Positions 1 to 8,509 of a stretch of DNA of 64,000 nucleotides are shown here, piece by piece. How positions within the stretch are numbered: position 1 is the stretch's first letter; each line of letters begins with the position of its first letter. The stretch lies in contig CAVZBX010000003.1 of assembly GCA_963773655.1 (NCBI GenBank), positions 757,790 to 821,789 of the forward strand, given 5' to 3'. The notes below the pieces were generated by a model that saw only the letters and a list, made by a program, of their open reading frames with translations, was not told the DNA's origin and ran no database searches. The stretch is from DASSQJ01 sp963773655 (GTDB taxonomy: Bacteria; Actinomycetota; Actinomycetes; Actinomycetales; Dermatophilaceae). Position numbers and translations under genes: made by a program.

Positions 1-2
1 AG

Positions 3-824
3 GGGCAGGCTGCACCGGCTCGGCCGGGCCGGTCCGCCGGTCGCCAGTGGTCCGACCGCTACGGCGCCGACGAGGACGACTACCTGTCCCGCGACCTCCG
101 CCAGGTCACCGAGGTGGTCGTCATCGGCGACCGTGTCGTCGACGTCGTGCGGCGGCCGGTGCACGGCACCGGCTACGAGTGCGCGGCGCTGGAGATCGAG
201 GACGAGCGGCGACGGCCGAGGCAGCCGCCGCCGCCACCTGAGCCGCCGGGCCACGAGAAGCAGCTCGACTGGCTGGCCCGCATCGTCGGTGGCCCGGAGG
301 CGCTCGCCGGGCTCGACACCCATCCGCTGCCTGACCAGGAGGGCCTCGACCTCGCGTCGGTCCCGGTGCACCTGCACGAGCGGGTGGCCGCGATCGACGA
401 GGCGGTGGCCGCGACCACGTCCCTGCTCCTCGGGGACGAGGCGCGCACGGCCGCCCGCAGGCTCCTCGTGCGTGCCGTCTCGGGGGAGCCCGCCGTGCTC
501 ACCTGCAGCGACCGCGACGACATCGCCGCGGGAGCGCTCCTGTGGGCCGTGGCCCGCGGCAACGACCTGGCGGGCCCGAACCGTCCGCTGCGGGCGAGCG
601 CCGTGTCGGCGGTGTTCGGGCTGCGGTCCTCGCCGTCGCAGCGCGGAGAGGCGTTCGCCCGCGCGGCCGGTGGCGGCCTGTCCTCGCTCCACCCGTGGGT
701 GCGGATCGAGCCGGACATCGTGCCGCTGGGCGACCCGGGCCTGCTGCTCGGCCGGTTCCGTCGGCGGCTGGTGTCGCTCCGGGACCTCGCCCTGGCGCTG
801 CGCGCCGCGACCCCGGTGGTCTGA
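3..824 (+). CDS. Hypothetical protein, 5' end missing
   Basis: The reading frame is already open at base 3 and continues to a TGA at 822-824, so the gene enters from outside the window. An internal GTG at 114 is unlikely to be the true start because the upstream frame is coding-like (charged, rich in D/E/R). The visible protein has a Pro-rich linker (about residues 70-80) and then a helical C-terminal domain with stretches such as AAGALLWAVARGN and AVSAVFGLRSSPSQRG. These recall helix-turn-helix-like repeats of pRiA4b/DUF6398-type proteins, but the resemblance is weak. No catalytic motif is visible and the function is unknown. Confidence 0.6.
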   Translation, partial: GQAAPARPGRSAGRQWSDRYGADEDDYLSRDLRQVTEVVVIGDRVVDVVRRPVHGTGYECAALEIEDERRRPRQPPPPPEPPGHEKQLDWLARIVGGPEALAGLDTHPLPDQEGLDLASVPVHLHERVAAIDEAVAATTSLLLGDEARTAARRLLVRAVSGEPAVLTCSDRDDIAAGALLWAVARGNDLAGPNRPLRASAVSAVFGLRSSPSQRGEAFARAAGGGLSSLHPWVRIEPDIVPLGDPGLLLGRFRRRLVSLRDLALALRAATPVV

Positions 825-875
825 CCCGACGGGTCGAGCGGCGCTCTGCCGGTCGTGGCGAGGCCCGTGAGGTCC

Positions 876-887
876 TACCGTGGGCGC
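876..887 (+). promoter_or_regulatory. Leaderless -10 box for menC
   Basis: TACCGT at 876-881 is followed by six bases and then the ATG at 888. This places the predicted transcription start on the start codon. It decides between ATG 888 and the in-frame GTG at 855. Confidence 0.5.
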
Positions 888-1889
888 ATGGACGTGCCCG
901 GCCTCGAGGACCTGCTCGACGGGCTGCGCGTCGTCGCCCTCCCGATGCGGGTGCGCTTCCGGGGGGTCTCGGTCCGTGAGGCCGCCCTCGTCCACGGCCC
1001 GGCGGGGTGGGGTGAGTTCTCGCCGTTCACCGAGTACCGGCCGCACGAGGCGGCGCGCTGGCTGGCCGCGGCCGTCGAGTCCGCCTGGGAGGGATGGCCG
1101 GCGCCGGTCCGCGACCGGGTCCCGGTCAACGCCACGGTGCCGGCCGTCACCGCGGACGCCGTGCCGGACGTGCTCGCCCGCTTCCCCGGGTGCACGACGG
1201 TGAAGGTCAAGGTGGCCGAGCGCGGTCAGGGACCGGCCGACGACGTGGCCCGGGTGGCCGCGGTCCGCGACGTGGTGGGGCCGGGAGGCCGGATCCGGGT
1301 CGACGCCAACGGCGCCTGGGGCGTCGAGGAGGCGGCCGACGCCCTGGCGCGGCTGGCGAGGTCGCACCTGGAGTACGCCGAGCAACCCTGCGCCACGGTC
1401 GAGGAGCTGCGCGACCTCCGGGTGCTGCTGGCCCGCCGCGGGGTGGACGTGGCCGTGGCGGCCGACGAGTCGATCCGCCGGGCCGAGGACCCGCTGCGGG
1501 TCCGCGACCTCGGCGCGGCCGACCTCGTGGTCGTCAAGGTGGCGCCCCTCGGCGGCGTCCGACGCGCCCTGGAGATCGTGGCCGAGTGCGGGCTGCCGGC
1601 AGTGGTGTCGTCGGCCCTCGACACCAGCGTGGGCACCGCGGCCGGGGTGGCGTTGGCGGCGGCCCTGCCGGAGCTCGACCACGCGTGCGGCCTCGGTACC
1701 GTCGCGCTGCTCGGCGGCGACGTCGCCGCGCCGTCGCTCCTGCCGGAGCAGGGCCACCTGCCGGTCGGACGGGTCGACCCCGACGAGCGGCTGCTGGCCC
1801 GGTGGACGGCACCGGCCGAGCGGCTCCGGTGGTGGCGCGACCGGGTGGCGTCGTGCCACGCGGCACTGGTGGCGGGAGCACGGGTGTGA
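888..1889 (+). CDS. menC: o-Succinylbenzoate synthase MenC
   Basis: Converts SHCHC to o-succinylbenzoate in menaquinone biosynthesis; cytoplasmic, enolase superfamily. The 333-residue protein shows the family's catalytic set: KVK (K106, K108), the metal ligands D139 (in DAN), E165 (in EQP) and D193 (in DES), and the second lysine K217 (in VKV). The length fits actinobacterial MenC. ATG 888 is preferred over GTG 855 because of the -10 box six bases upstream. The stop overlaps the GTG of the next gene, and menD, menJ, menF and menG follow within 10 kb, which supports the pathway assignment. Confidence 0.93.
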   Translation: MDVPGLEDLLDGLRVVALPMRVRFRGVSVREAALVHGPAGWGEFSPFTEYRPHEAARWLAAAVESAWEGWPAPVRDRVPVNATVPAVTADAVPDVLARFPGCTTVKVKVAERGQGPADDVARVAAVRDVVGPGGRIRVDANGAWGVEEAADALARLARSHLEYAEQPCATVEELRDLRVLLARRGVDVAVAADESIRRAEDPLRVRDLGAADLVVVKVAPLGGVRRALEIVAECGLPAVVSSALDTSVGTAAGVALAAALPELDHACGLGTVALLGGDVAAPSLLPEQGHLPVGRVDPDERLLARWTAPAERLRWWRDRVASCHAALVAGARV

Positions 1890-2635
1890 CCGGGGCGACG
1901 GGCCACCCGGTGCGACGGGCGTGGGTGTTCCTCGACACGCCGCGCTCTGAGGCCGACGTCTCGTGGCGCTTCTGGGCCCACGTCACCGACAGCCGCCTGG
2001 CGCCGGCGCGCGGCGACGGCGGCGAGTTCTCGACGCTGCTGCCGGCGCAGGGCGAACCCTGGGTCAGGCTCCAGGCCGTCGACGAGGACGGCGGGGTCCA
2101 CCTCGACCTGGACGTCGACGACGTCCACGCCGTGGCGGACGCCGCCGAGCAGCTCGGCGCCGCCCGCGTCGGGGCCATCGGCGACGCCGTCGTCCTCATG
2201 CGCTCACCCGGCGGCTTCCCGTTCTGCCTCACCACGTGGCACGGCCGGAGCGGACAGGTGCGCGACGGGCTCGCGAGCATCCTCGACCAGGTGTGCCTCG
2301 ACGTGCCCCGCTCCCGGTGGGACGCCGAGACCGCCTTCTGGTCGGCCCTCACCGGCTGGGAGCTGCGCGCGTCCGACGAGCCCGGCTTCTCCTTCCTCGT
2401 CCGACCGCCCGACATCCCGCTGCGGGTGCTGCTGCAGCGGCTCGACGAGGAGGCCGGCCCGGTGCGGGGCCACGTCGACCTCGCCTGCTCCGACCGCTCC
2501 GAGGACGTCCGGCGGCACGCCGCGGCGGGGGCCACGGTGGTCGAGGAGCGGTCCTCGTGGACCGTGATGCGTGACCCGTCCGGGCGGGTCTACTGCCTCA
2601 CCGACCGCAGCCCGCAGCCGCCACCCGGCCGCTGA
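1886..2635 (+). CDS. VOC/glyoxalase-fold protein, two domains
   Basis: Starts at GTG 1886, giving a 4-base GTGA overlap with menC, so the two are translationally coupled. The 249-residue product has two consecutive VOC modules. In the first, HLDLDVDDVHAVADAAEQLG leads to MRSPGGFPFCL. In the second, DQVCLDVP is followed by HVDLACSD and MRDPSGRVYCLTDR. Such actinobacterial proteins are annotated as VOC family or glyoxalase-like. Substrate and metal are not deducible. Coupling to menC does not by itself imply a role in menaquinone synthesis. Confidence 0.8.
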   Translation: MTGATGHPVRRAWVFLDTPRSEADVSWRFWAHVTDSRLAPARGDGGEFSTLLPAQGEPWVRLQAVDEDGGVHLDLDVDDVHAVADAAEQLGAARVGAIGDAVVLMRSPGGFPFCLTTWHGRSGQVRDGLASILDQVCLDVPRSRWDAETAFWSALTGWELRASDEPGFSFLVRPPDIPLRVLLQRLDEEAGPVRGHVDLACSDRSEDVRRHAAAGATVVEERSSWTVMRDPSGRVYCLTDRSPQPPPGR

Positions 2636-2694
2636 CCGGCCGGCCCGCGCCGCCCGGGTGCATCCGCGGGCCGGGTGTCGGCGGAAGAAGGGGC

Positions 2695-3543
2695 ATGGCC
2701 GACCTTCCCCTGGAGCTGTCCACCCGGTCCGTCACCGTGCCCGCTGACCGGGCCCGGTCACTGCGCGTGTTCAACGCCGTGATGGGGGTGCTGCACCTGG
2801 TCTCCGGCGCCGCCATGCTCGCGCTGAGCACCGACTTCACCCTCCCCGTCTCGACGTTCGCGCTCGGGGGCCCGCCGGGCACGCCCCTCGAACAGGGCAC
2901 CCTCTCGGGCATCGCCGAGGTGCCGCTGGCCTGGGCGACGGCCTCCTTCCTGTTCCTGTCCGCGTTCTTCCACCTCCTGCTCGCCTCGCCCTGGGGCTTC
3001 CCGCGGTACGTCGCCGAGCTGGAGCGGGGACGCAACCGGTTCCGCTGGGTCGAGTACTCCCTGTCGTCGACGCTGATGATCGTGCTGATCGCCCTCGTCA
3101 CCGGCATCACCGACCTGGCCGCCCTCATCGGCCTGGGGTTCGCGAACATCGCGATGATCCTCTTCGGGTGGCTGATGGAGGTGGGCAACAACGGCCTGAT
3201 GACCGGCCGTGACGAGGCGCCGGCGCGGGGCAGTCGCGCCTGGTGGACACCGTTCTGGTTCGGCTGCGTCGCCGGGATCGGCCCGTGGCTCGCGATCGGC
3301 GCCTACCTCTGGGCGAGCATCGCAGTCCTCGACGGCCAGGGTCCGCCCGGGTTCGTCTGGGGCATCATCATCAGCCTGTTCGTCCTGTTCAACACCTTCG
3401 CGATCAACCAGTGGCTGCAGTACCGCCGGGTGGGCCGCTGGCGCGACTACCTCTTCGGCGAGCGCCAGTACGTCATCCTCAGCCTCGTCGCCAAGTCGGT
3501 GCTGGCGTGGCAGGTCTTCGCGAACGTGCTCATCCCCACCTGA
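2695..3543 (+). CDS. Heliorhodopsin
   Basis: A 282-residue seven-helix membrane protein of the heliorhodopsin family, retinal-binding photoreceptors with inverted topology (N-terminus inside). Diagnostic motifs: H34 in helix A; a long first loop (about residues 46-75); H93 in helix B; FRWVEYSLSS in helix C, where E120 matches the Schiff-base counterion Glu; PFWFGCVAGIGPW in helix E; PGFVWGIIISLF in helix F; and SLVAKSVLAWQVF in helix G, where K267 is the retinal lysine. These blocks match heliorhodopsin 48C12 as I remember it. The proton-pump motif of type 1 rhodopsins is absent, so signalling or sensing is more likely than pumping. No retinal or carotenoid gene lies in the window. The stop is one base from the stop of the convergent mycothione reductase gene. 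Confidence 0.95.
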   Translation: MADLPLELSTRSVTVPADRARSLRVFNAVMGVLHLVSGAAMLALSTDFTLPVSTFALGGPPGTPLEQGTLSGIAEVPLAWATASFLFLSAFFHLLLASPWGFPRYVAELERGRNRFRWVEYSLSSTLMIVLIALVTGITDLAALIGLGFANIAMILFGWLMEVGNNGLMTGRDEAPARGSRAWWTPFWFGCVAGIGPWLAIGAYLWASIAVLDGQGPPGFVWGIIISLFVLFNTFAINQWLQYRRVGRWRDYLFGERQYVILSLVAKSVLAWQVFANVLIPT

Positions 3544-3544
3544 G

Positions 3545-4936
3545 TCACGACGGCAGGCGGAGCAGGGCGTTCTCGACGACCTCGGAGAGCGCCGGGTGGA
3601 TCCAGTACTGGCCGGTCGCCACCTCGTGGGCACGCTGTCCGAGGCTGGCCGCCTGGACCAGCGGCTGGATGATGCTCGACGCGTGCGGCCCGAGGCAGTG
3701 CGCCGCGAGAACCCGGCCGTCCGGGGAGGCGTGCACGGTGAGGAAGCCGGTGGTGTCCTCCAGGGCCCACCCGTAGGCGACGTCGCCCACCTCCTGGGTG
3801 GCGCTGACGTACTCGGTCCCCGCGGCGTCGAGCTCGGCGCTGGTCGGCCCGAACGAGGCCACCTGGGGGTGGCCGAACACGGCGTGAGGCACCGGCCGGT
3901 CGTCCCGGCGCATCGGCGGGCCGGGAACCCGGCCCAGGTCCACGGCGAGGTTGTGCGCCACGATCCGCGCCTCGTGGTTCGCGACGTGCTTGAGCTGGTC
4001 GGCGCTCGCGACGTCACCGAGGGCCCAGACGCCGGGCGCGCTGGTGCGCTGCTCGGCGTCGGTCACGACGCGGCCGTCGGGGTGGGTCTCGACGCCACCG
4101 GCGGCGGCGTCGACGAGGTCGCTGTTCGGGCGGCGCCCCACCGCGAGGAGCACGGCCTCGGCCTCCAGCTGCTCGGTGCCCTCCGGCCCCGCCACGGTGA
4201 GACGCCAGGTGCCGCCCCGCCGCTCGGCCGCCCTCACGGTGCTGAGCAGGCGCAGGCCGTGGCGCCGCCGGGAGATCGAGGTGTAGCGCCTCGAGACCGA
4301 CTCCTCCTCGCGCACGAGCAGCCGCTGCGACCGCTGCACCACGGTGACGTCGACGCCGAAGGCCGCGAACACGTGCGCCATCTCGCACGCGACGAAGCCC
4401 CCGCCCACGACGACCATCCGCCGCGGGAGGGACGCCATCCGCATCACCGTGTCGGAGGTGTGCACCCCGCGGTCGGGGTCGACCTCGCGCAAGCCGTCGA
4501 CGGGCAGCGTGACCGGTCGGCTGCCGACCGCCACCACCACCCGGTCGGCCGTCAGCTCCTCGCCGGTGTCCAGCCGTAGCCGCCGATCACCCGTGAAGCG
4601 GGCGCGGGTGCGGTACAGGGAGACCGAGGGCTGCCCGCGGCGGTACTGCTCACCGTTGCGGGAGATGGGGTCGATGCGGCCGAACACCCGGTCGCGAACC
4701 GCGGACCAGTCGACGTCGACCGGGCCCAGCGACACGCCCAGGCGACGGGCGCCCTCCGCCTCGACGACGCGGTCCGCGGGGACGATGAACATCTTCGTCG
4801 GGATGCAGCCCACGTTGAGGCAGGTGCCCCCGAAGGTGCCCTCGTCGACGAGCGCGACGTCGAGGTGCTCGAGGTCCTCGGTGACCACGGTGTTCCCGGA
4901 GCCGCTGCCGACGATGACGAGGTCGTGGTGGGGCAT
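3545..4936 (-). CDS. mtr: Mycothione reductase
   Basis: FAD- and NADPH-dependent disulfide reductase that returns mycothiol disulfide (mycothione) to mycothiol, the main actinobacterial thiol; cytoplasmic. The 463-residue protein has the N-terminal FAD site (IVGSGSGNTV), the redox-active pair in GGTCLNVGCIPTKM, the NADPH site (VVVGGGFVACEMAHVF), the ALGDVAS FAD motif and the C-terminal HPALSEVVENAL His-Glu pair. TACGCT seven bases upstream of the ATG suggests a leaderless transcript. It converges tail to tail with heliorhodopsin. A generic dihydrolipoamide dehydrogenase is less likely given the Mtr-like N-terminus and length. Confidence 0.9.
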   Translation of the reverse strand: MPHHDLVIVGSGSGNTVVTEDLEHLDVALVDEGTFGGTCLNVGCIPTKMFIVPADRVVEAEGARRLGVSLGPVDVDWSAVRDRVFGRIDPISRNGEQYRRGQPSVSLYRTRARFTGDRRLRLDTGEELTADRVVVAVGSRPVTLPVDGLREVDPDRGVHTSDTVMRMASLPRRMVVVGGGFVACEMAHVFAAFGVDVTVVQRSQRLLVREEESVSRRYTSISRRRHGLRLLSTVRAAERRGGTWRLTVAGPEGTEQLEAEAVLLAVGRRPNSDLVDAAAGGVETHPDGRVVTDAEQRTSAPGVWALGDVASADQLKHVANHEARIVAHNLAVDLGRVPGPPMRRDDRPVPHAVFGHPQVASFGPTSAELDAAGTEYVSATQEVGDVAYGWALEDTTGFLTVHASPDGRVLAAHCLGPHASSIIQPLVQAASLGQRAHEVATGQYWIHPALSEVVENALLRLPS

Positions 4937-4949
4937 GGCGGCCAGCGTA
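4937..4949 (-). promoter_or_regulatory. Leaderless -10 box for mtr
   Basis: On the reverse strand TACGCT (4949-4944) is followed by seven bases and the ATG at 4936. Confidence 0.45.
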
Positions 4950-5073
4950 GGCGGGAAGGTGCCTCGCCCTGGCGCGACGTTTCCTCCACAGGGGCCGGCG
5001 CGCGGGGTGGCCGTCCACAGGCGGCGACCGACCGCTTCCGTCGGCGGTCACACTCCGGTGCAGTGGTCCCGTC

Positions 5074-5111
5074 GAGGGGGAGCGATGGACGGGAGGGGGA
5101 GCGATGGACGA
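5074..5111 (+). repeat. 19-bp tandem duplication containing RBS and ATG
   Basis: Two copies (5074-5092 and 5093-5111) of gagggggagcgatggacg plus one variable base, 18 of 19 identical. Each copy carries a GGGGGAG ribosome-binding stretch and an ATG. The upstream ATG (5085) is in a different frame from the ATG (5104) that opens the downstream gene. Confidence 0.85.
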
Positions 5112-5379
5112 GGCGGCGGTCGCGCTCGACCGGGTGGCGCAGCAGGCGATGGAGGCGCAGGAGGTGGTGGCGGCGCAACGCGCGGCGCTGGGGCGGTACG
5201 CCCTCGTGTGGTGGACGGGCGAGGCGGCGGAGCGGTACTTGGGGCACGTCGAGCGGCGGCGGGCCGCCCTCGCCCGGTGCGCCGACGAGCTCGGGGAGGT
5301 CGCGGCCCTCGCTGCGCGGCTCGGTGAGGTGGCCCGGGCCGAGGCGGGAGCGCTGCGCACCCTGGGAGTGGCGGCGTGA
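5104..5379 (+). CDS. Small helical protein, WXG100-like size
   Basis: A 91-residue, Ala/Arg/Glu-rich, almost entirely helical protein with VWWTGEAAERYLGHVERRR near the middle. Length, helical-hairpin character and a central W-x-G (WTG) recall the WXG100/ESX-type partner proteins, but the assignment is only by shape. ATG 5104 has a purine-rich ribosome-binding site inside a 19-bp duplication. The TGA overlaps the GTG of the following hydrolase gene (GTGA), so the two products are probably made in fixed ratio and may interact. Confidence 0.6.
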   Translation: MDEAAVALDRVAQQAMEAQEVVAAQRAALGRYALVWWTGEAAERYLGHVERRRAALARCADELGEVAALAARLGEVARAEAGALRTLGVAA

Positions 5380-6560
5380 GCCGCGTGGCAGTCCGGTCGG
5401 GCGCGTTGTCACGGGCCTCCCGGGCCGTCGGCGACGCGGCCGGTGAGCTGCGCCGCGCCGGCGCCGAGCTCCTCGTCGCCTCGGCCCGCTGCCGGCCGCC
5501 ATCGTCGACGGGAGCCTCGGCGGTCGCCCTGCTCGCGGGGTGGCTGCGGCTGGAGGGGGCCGTGGCCCGCGCCGCCGGGCCCCGCGGTGTCGCCGGTGAG
5601 GCGCTGGCGCTCGAGTCCCTGGCGGTACGGCTGGCCGTCGCGGCCCGGGCCTACGAGGGGGTCGAGGCGGGGGTGGCCGCGGTCATGGCCTCGGTGGCCG
5701 GTGCCGCCGACCTGTCGGCGACCGTCGGGTGGCTCGCCGAGGAGCATTCCGCGGCGCAGGTCCGGGTCGTCGACGCCCGGTGGAGCAGGCCCCGGGTCGA
5801 GGAGGTGGCGGACCTGGTCGCCGCCGGTCAGGGGCTGGACGGCGGCCGGGTCCGGGTGCTCGAGCTGGCGTCGGCGGACGGCGGCTCCGCCTGGGTGGTG
5901 GTGATCCCGGGCACCCAGCGGTGGTCCCCGGTGGCCGGGTCGAACCCGTTCGACCTCACCACCGACGTACGGGCCGTCGCGGGGGGCGACGACGCCACCG
6001 TCGCCGTCTCCGGGGTGGCGCTGGCCCTCGAGCGCGCCCGCGCGGCGTCGGGCCGGTCGCGGGCCGACGACCCGGTGCTGCTCGTCGGCCACAGCCAGGG
6101 AGGCATCCTCGCGGCGGCCCTGGCGAGCGACGCCGGGTTCGCCCGGCGCCACCACGTGACGCACCTGCTCACGACCGGGGCGCCGATCGGGCTCCTCCCG
6201 GTCCCCGCGTCGGTGCGCGTGCTCGCCGTCGAGCACGCCGACGACCCCGTGCCCGGGCTCGACCTCACCCCCAACCCGGCCACCGCCTCGTGGTTCACGC
6301 TCCGGACCGGGGCAGGGCCGCCGGCCGACGTGGCCGCCCACCGGCTCGAGCGCTACGTCGAGAGCGTCCGCGTCGCCGTGGCCGCCGCCGCGCCCACCGG
6401 CCCGGCCCACGGTGGCGGGGTCGCCGGGGTCACCGGGGTCCCCGGGGTCGCGGGATGGTGCGCGGGCGCCGCCGCCTTCGTCGGGAGGCCGGTGCGGAAC
6501 GCCACCGACGTCGTGGTCACCCGCCGGGGAGTCCGCGACCCGGTTCCCCACATCCCCTGA
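5376..6560 (+). CDS. Alpha/beta hydrolase with helical N-terminal domain
   Basis: A 394-residue protein. The first ~130 residues are Ala-rich helices resembling the LXG/WXG-type coiled regions seen in large type VII-associated proteins. The C-terminal half is an alpha/beta hydrolase with the nucleophile elbow GHSQGG (Ser nucleophile), a strand VVVIPGTQRW before it, an acidic turn EHADDPVPG and a C-terminal His (AAHRLERY). A lipase or esterase activity is likely and the substrate is unknown. A Gly/Val-rich low-complexity stretch precedes the C-terminus. It is coupled by GTGA to the small upstream helical protein. No signal peptide is visible. Confidence 0.7.
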   Translation: MSRVAVRSGALSRASRAVGDAAGELRRAGAELLVASARCRPPSSTGASAVALLAGWLRLEGAVARAAGPRGVAGEALALESLAVRLAVAARAYEGVEAGVAAVMASVAGAADLSATVGWLAEEHSAAQVRVVDARWSRPRVEEVADLVAAGQGLDGGRVRVLELASADGGSAWVVVIPGTQRWSPVAGSNPFDLTTDVRAVAGGDDATVAVSGVALALERARAASGRSRADDPVLLVGHSQGGILAAALASDAGFARRHHVTHLLTTGAPIGLLPVPASVRVLAVEHADDPVPGLDLTPNPATASWFTLRTGAGPPADVAAHRLERYVESVRVAVAAAAPTGPAHGGGVAGVTGVPGVAGWCAGAAAFVGRPVRNATDVVVTRRGVRDPVPHIP

Positions 6561-6575
6561 CGGCAGGCTGTCGTT

Positions 6576-6608
6576 CAGGAGGAGGGGGGCAGTCCGCGCC
6601 TCCTCCTG
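6576..6608 (+). terminator. Hairpin after hydrolase gene
   Basis: CAGGAGGAGG (6576-6585) pairs perfectly with CCTCCTCCTG (6599-6608) around a 13-base loop, 16 bases after the hydrolase stop and before menD. There is no clear T tract, as is common for high-GC actinobacterial terminators. Confidence 0.5.
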
Positions 6609-6716
6609 CCCCGGCCGGGCCACGGGGCGCCGGACGGCACCGACCCACGCCCCAGCCGGGCGTCGCGTGCGAGGAGGCGCCGGGCCGGAGCGATCGTGCT
6701 GGCAGAATCGCCGACC

Positions 6717-8444
6717 GTGAACCCGTCCACCGCGCTCGCGACGGTGCTCGTCGACGAGCTGGTGCGCGGCGGTGTCCGTGAGGCCGTGCTCGCACCGGGG
6801 TCCCGCTCGGCGCCGCTGGCCTACGCGCTGCTCGCCGCCGAGGCGGCAGGGCGCCTCCGGCTCCACGTGCGCGTCGACGAGCGCTCGGCCGGGTTCCTGG
6901 CCCTGGGGCTGGCCCGAGGGGGTGGCGGCTCCCCGGTGGCGGTGGTGACGACCTCCGGCACGGCCGTGGCCAACCTCCACCCCGCCGTGCTCGAGGCCCA
7001 CCATGCCCAGGTGCCCCTGGTGGTGCTCTCCGCGGACCGACCGCACGAGCTGCGCGGCACGGGAGCCAACCAGACGACCACGCAGCCCGGCCTGTTCGCC
7101 GGGGCCACCCGGTTCGACGCCGACCTCCCGGCCCCGGACGCCGTGCCGGACGGCCGCCGGGGGGCCGCGTGGCGCAGCACCCTGGTCCGCGCCCTCGCGG
7201 CGGCTCGGGCGGACGGCGGCGGCGACCCCGGCCCGGTACACCTCGACGTCGCCTTCCGGGAGCCCCTCGTCCCCGACCTGGACGGCGGCGCGCTCCCCGC
7301 GCACCTGGACGGCCGGCCCGGTGGCGCCCCCTGGGTCGACATCCGACCGCGACCTGCGGCCGCCACGGACGGCGCCGGCATCGACCACGTCGAGCGCACC
7401 GTCGTCCTCGTCGGGGACACCGGCAGCACCACCCGGGGCGCGGACGCGGTGGCCTGGGCCGCCGCCCGCGGGTACCCCGTGGTGGCCGAGCCGTTCGCCG
7501 GGTCGACGGCCCGGGCCGGGGCCCTGCCGCACGGTCCGCTGCTCCTGACCGCCACCGGATGGGTCGACGCGCACGCCCCCGAGCGCGTGGTCGTCGTGGG
7601 GCGGCTGACCCTGGCCCGGCCGGTGGCCGCGCTGCTGCGCCGTCCGGCCACCCGCGTCGAGGTGGTCAGCACCGGCACCACGTGGTCCGACCCGTCGCAC
7701 GTCGCGGCCACGGTGCACCCGTGGGAGGTGCTGGCTGCCGAGCTCCGGCAGGGCCCGGCAGCGGCCCTCCGCGGCCGGTGGTCGCGCGACTGGCACGACG
7801 CGGGCGAGGCGCTGTCCCGGGCGGTGGCGGCGCGAGGCTTCCGCTGGCCGACCGGAACGGCGGTGGCGGCAACGGTGCACCGGGCGCTCCCGCCCGACGG
7901 CGTCCTCGTGGTCGGCTCGTCGAACCCGGTCCGCGACCTCGACCTCGCCTGGGGGACAGGTGGCCCGACGGGGGTGCAGGTGCACGCCAACCGCGGGCTG
8001 GCCGGCATCGACGGCATCGTCTCGACCGCCGTCGGGGTCGCCCTCGCGACGGGCCGACCCGCGCACGCTCTGCTCGGTGACCTCACCTTCCTCCACGACA
8101 GCAACGGCCTCCTCATCGGGCCCGACGAGCCGCGGCCCGACCTCACCCTCGTCGTCGTCAACGACGACGGCGGCGGCATCTTCGCCACCCTCGAGCCGGG
8201 GGAGCCCGAGCGGTCCGCCGGCTTCGAGCGGGTCTTCGGCACCCCCACCGGCACCGACCTCGCGGCACTCTGCCGCGCCCACGGCGTCGGTCACGACCTC
8301 GCGGGGAGCGCCGAGGAGCTGGCCGCCCTGGTGGCCGAGGCGTCGGCGGGCCTGCGCGTCGTCGAGGTGCGCGTGGAGCGGGCCGGCCACCGCCGCGAGC
8401 ACGCGGCCCTGCGCGAGCTGGCCGCGGAGGTCGTGCGCTCCTGA
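6717..8444 (+). CDS. menD: SEPHCHC synthase MenD
   Basis: Thiamine-diphosphate enzyme joining 2-oxoglutarate and isochorismate to make SEPHCHC, the first committed menaquinone step; cytoplasmic. The 575-residue protein has the N-terminal pyrimidine-binding domain (LAPGSRSAPLAYAL, VRVDERSAGFLALGLARG with the conserved Glu), a middle domain, and the C-terminal ThDP domain (GDLTFLHDSNGLL to VNDDGGGIF, the GD...N metal/diphosphate motif). An in-frame GTG at 6696 exists. GTG 6717 is preferred because a CAGAAT box lies eight bases upstream and the family starts about here. The menJ gene follows after 32 bases and probably has its own promoter. Confidence 0.93.
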   Translation: MNPSTALATVLVDELVRGGVREAVLAPGSRSAPLAYALLAAEAAGRLRLHVRVDERSAGFLALGLARGGGGSPVAVVTTSGTAVANLHPAVLEAHHAQVPLVVLSADRPHELRGTGANQTTTQPGLFAGATRFDADLPAPDAVPDGRRGAAWRSTLVRALAAARADGGGDPGPVHLDVAFREPLVPDLDGGALPAHLDGRPGGAPWVDIRPRPAAATDGAGIDHVERTVVLVGDTGSTTRGADAVAWAAARGYPVVAEPFAGSTARAGALPHGPLLLTATGWVDAHAPERVVVVGRLTLARPVAALLRRPATRVEVVSTGTTWSDPSHVAATVHPWEVLAAELRQGPAAALRGRWSRDWHDAGEALSRAVAARGFRWPTGTAVAATVHRALPPDGVLVVGSSNPVRDLDLAWGTGGPTGVQVHANRGLAGIDGIVSTAVGVALATGRPAHALLGDLTFLHDSNGLLIGPDEPRPDLTLVVVNDDGGGIFATLEPGEPERSAGFERVFGTPTGTDLAALCRAHGVGHDLAGSAEELAALVAEASAGLRVVEVRVERAGHRREHAALRELAAEVVRS

Positions 8445-8495
8445 GGCCCGGGGCCACCGCCGTCGAACCGGATTCGGTGCCGGGACCCCGGCCTT

Positions 8496-8509
8496 GCGAG
8501 AATCGGGGC
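8496..8509 (+). promoter_or_regulatory. Leaderless extended -10 for menJ
   Basis: TGCGAGAAT (extended -10, ending at 8503) is followed by six bases and GTG 8510. It argues against the in-frame upstream start at 8477. Confidence 0.45.

Noticed and set aside
2695..3543. Type 1 proton-pumping rhodopsin
   Set aside because: The helix C motif is WVEYS with a single Glu, and other blocks match heliorhodopsin, not a pump.
8477..8509. Earlier in-frame start for menJ
   Set aside because: The region carries the promoter -10 and encodes unconserved residues.
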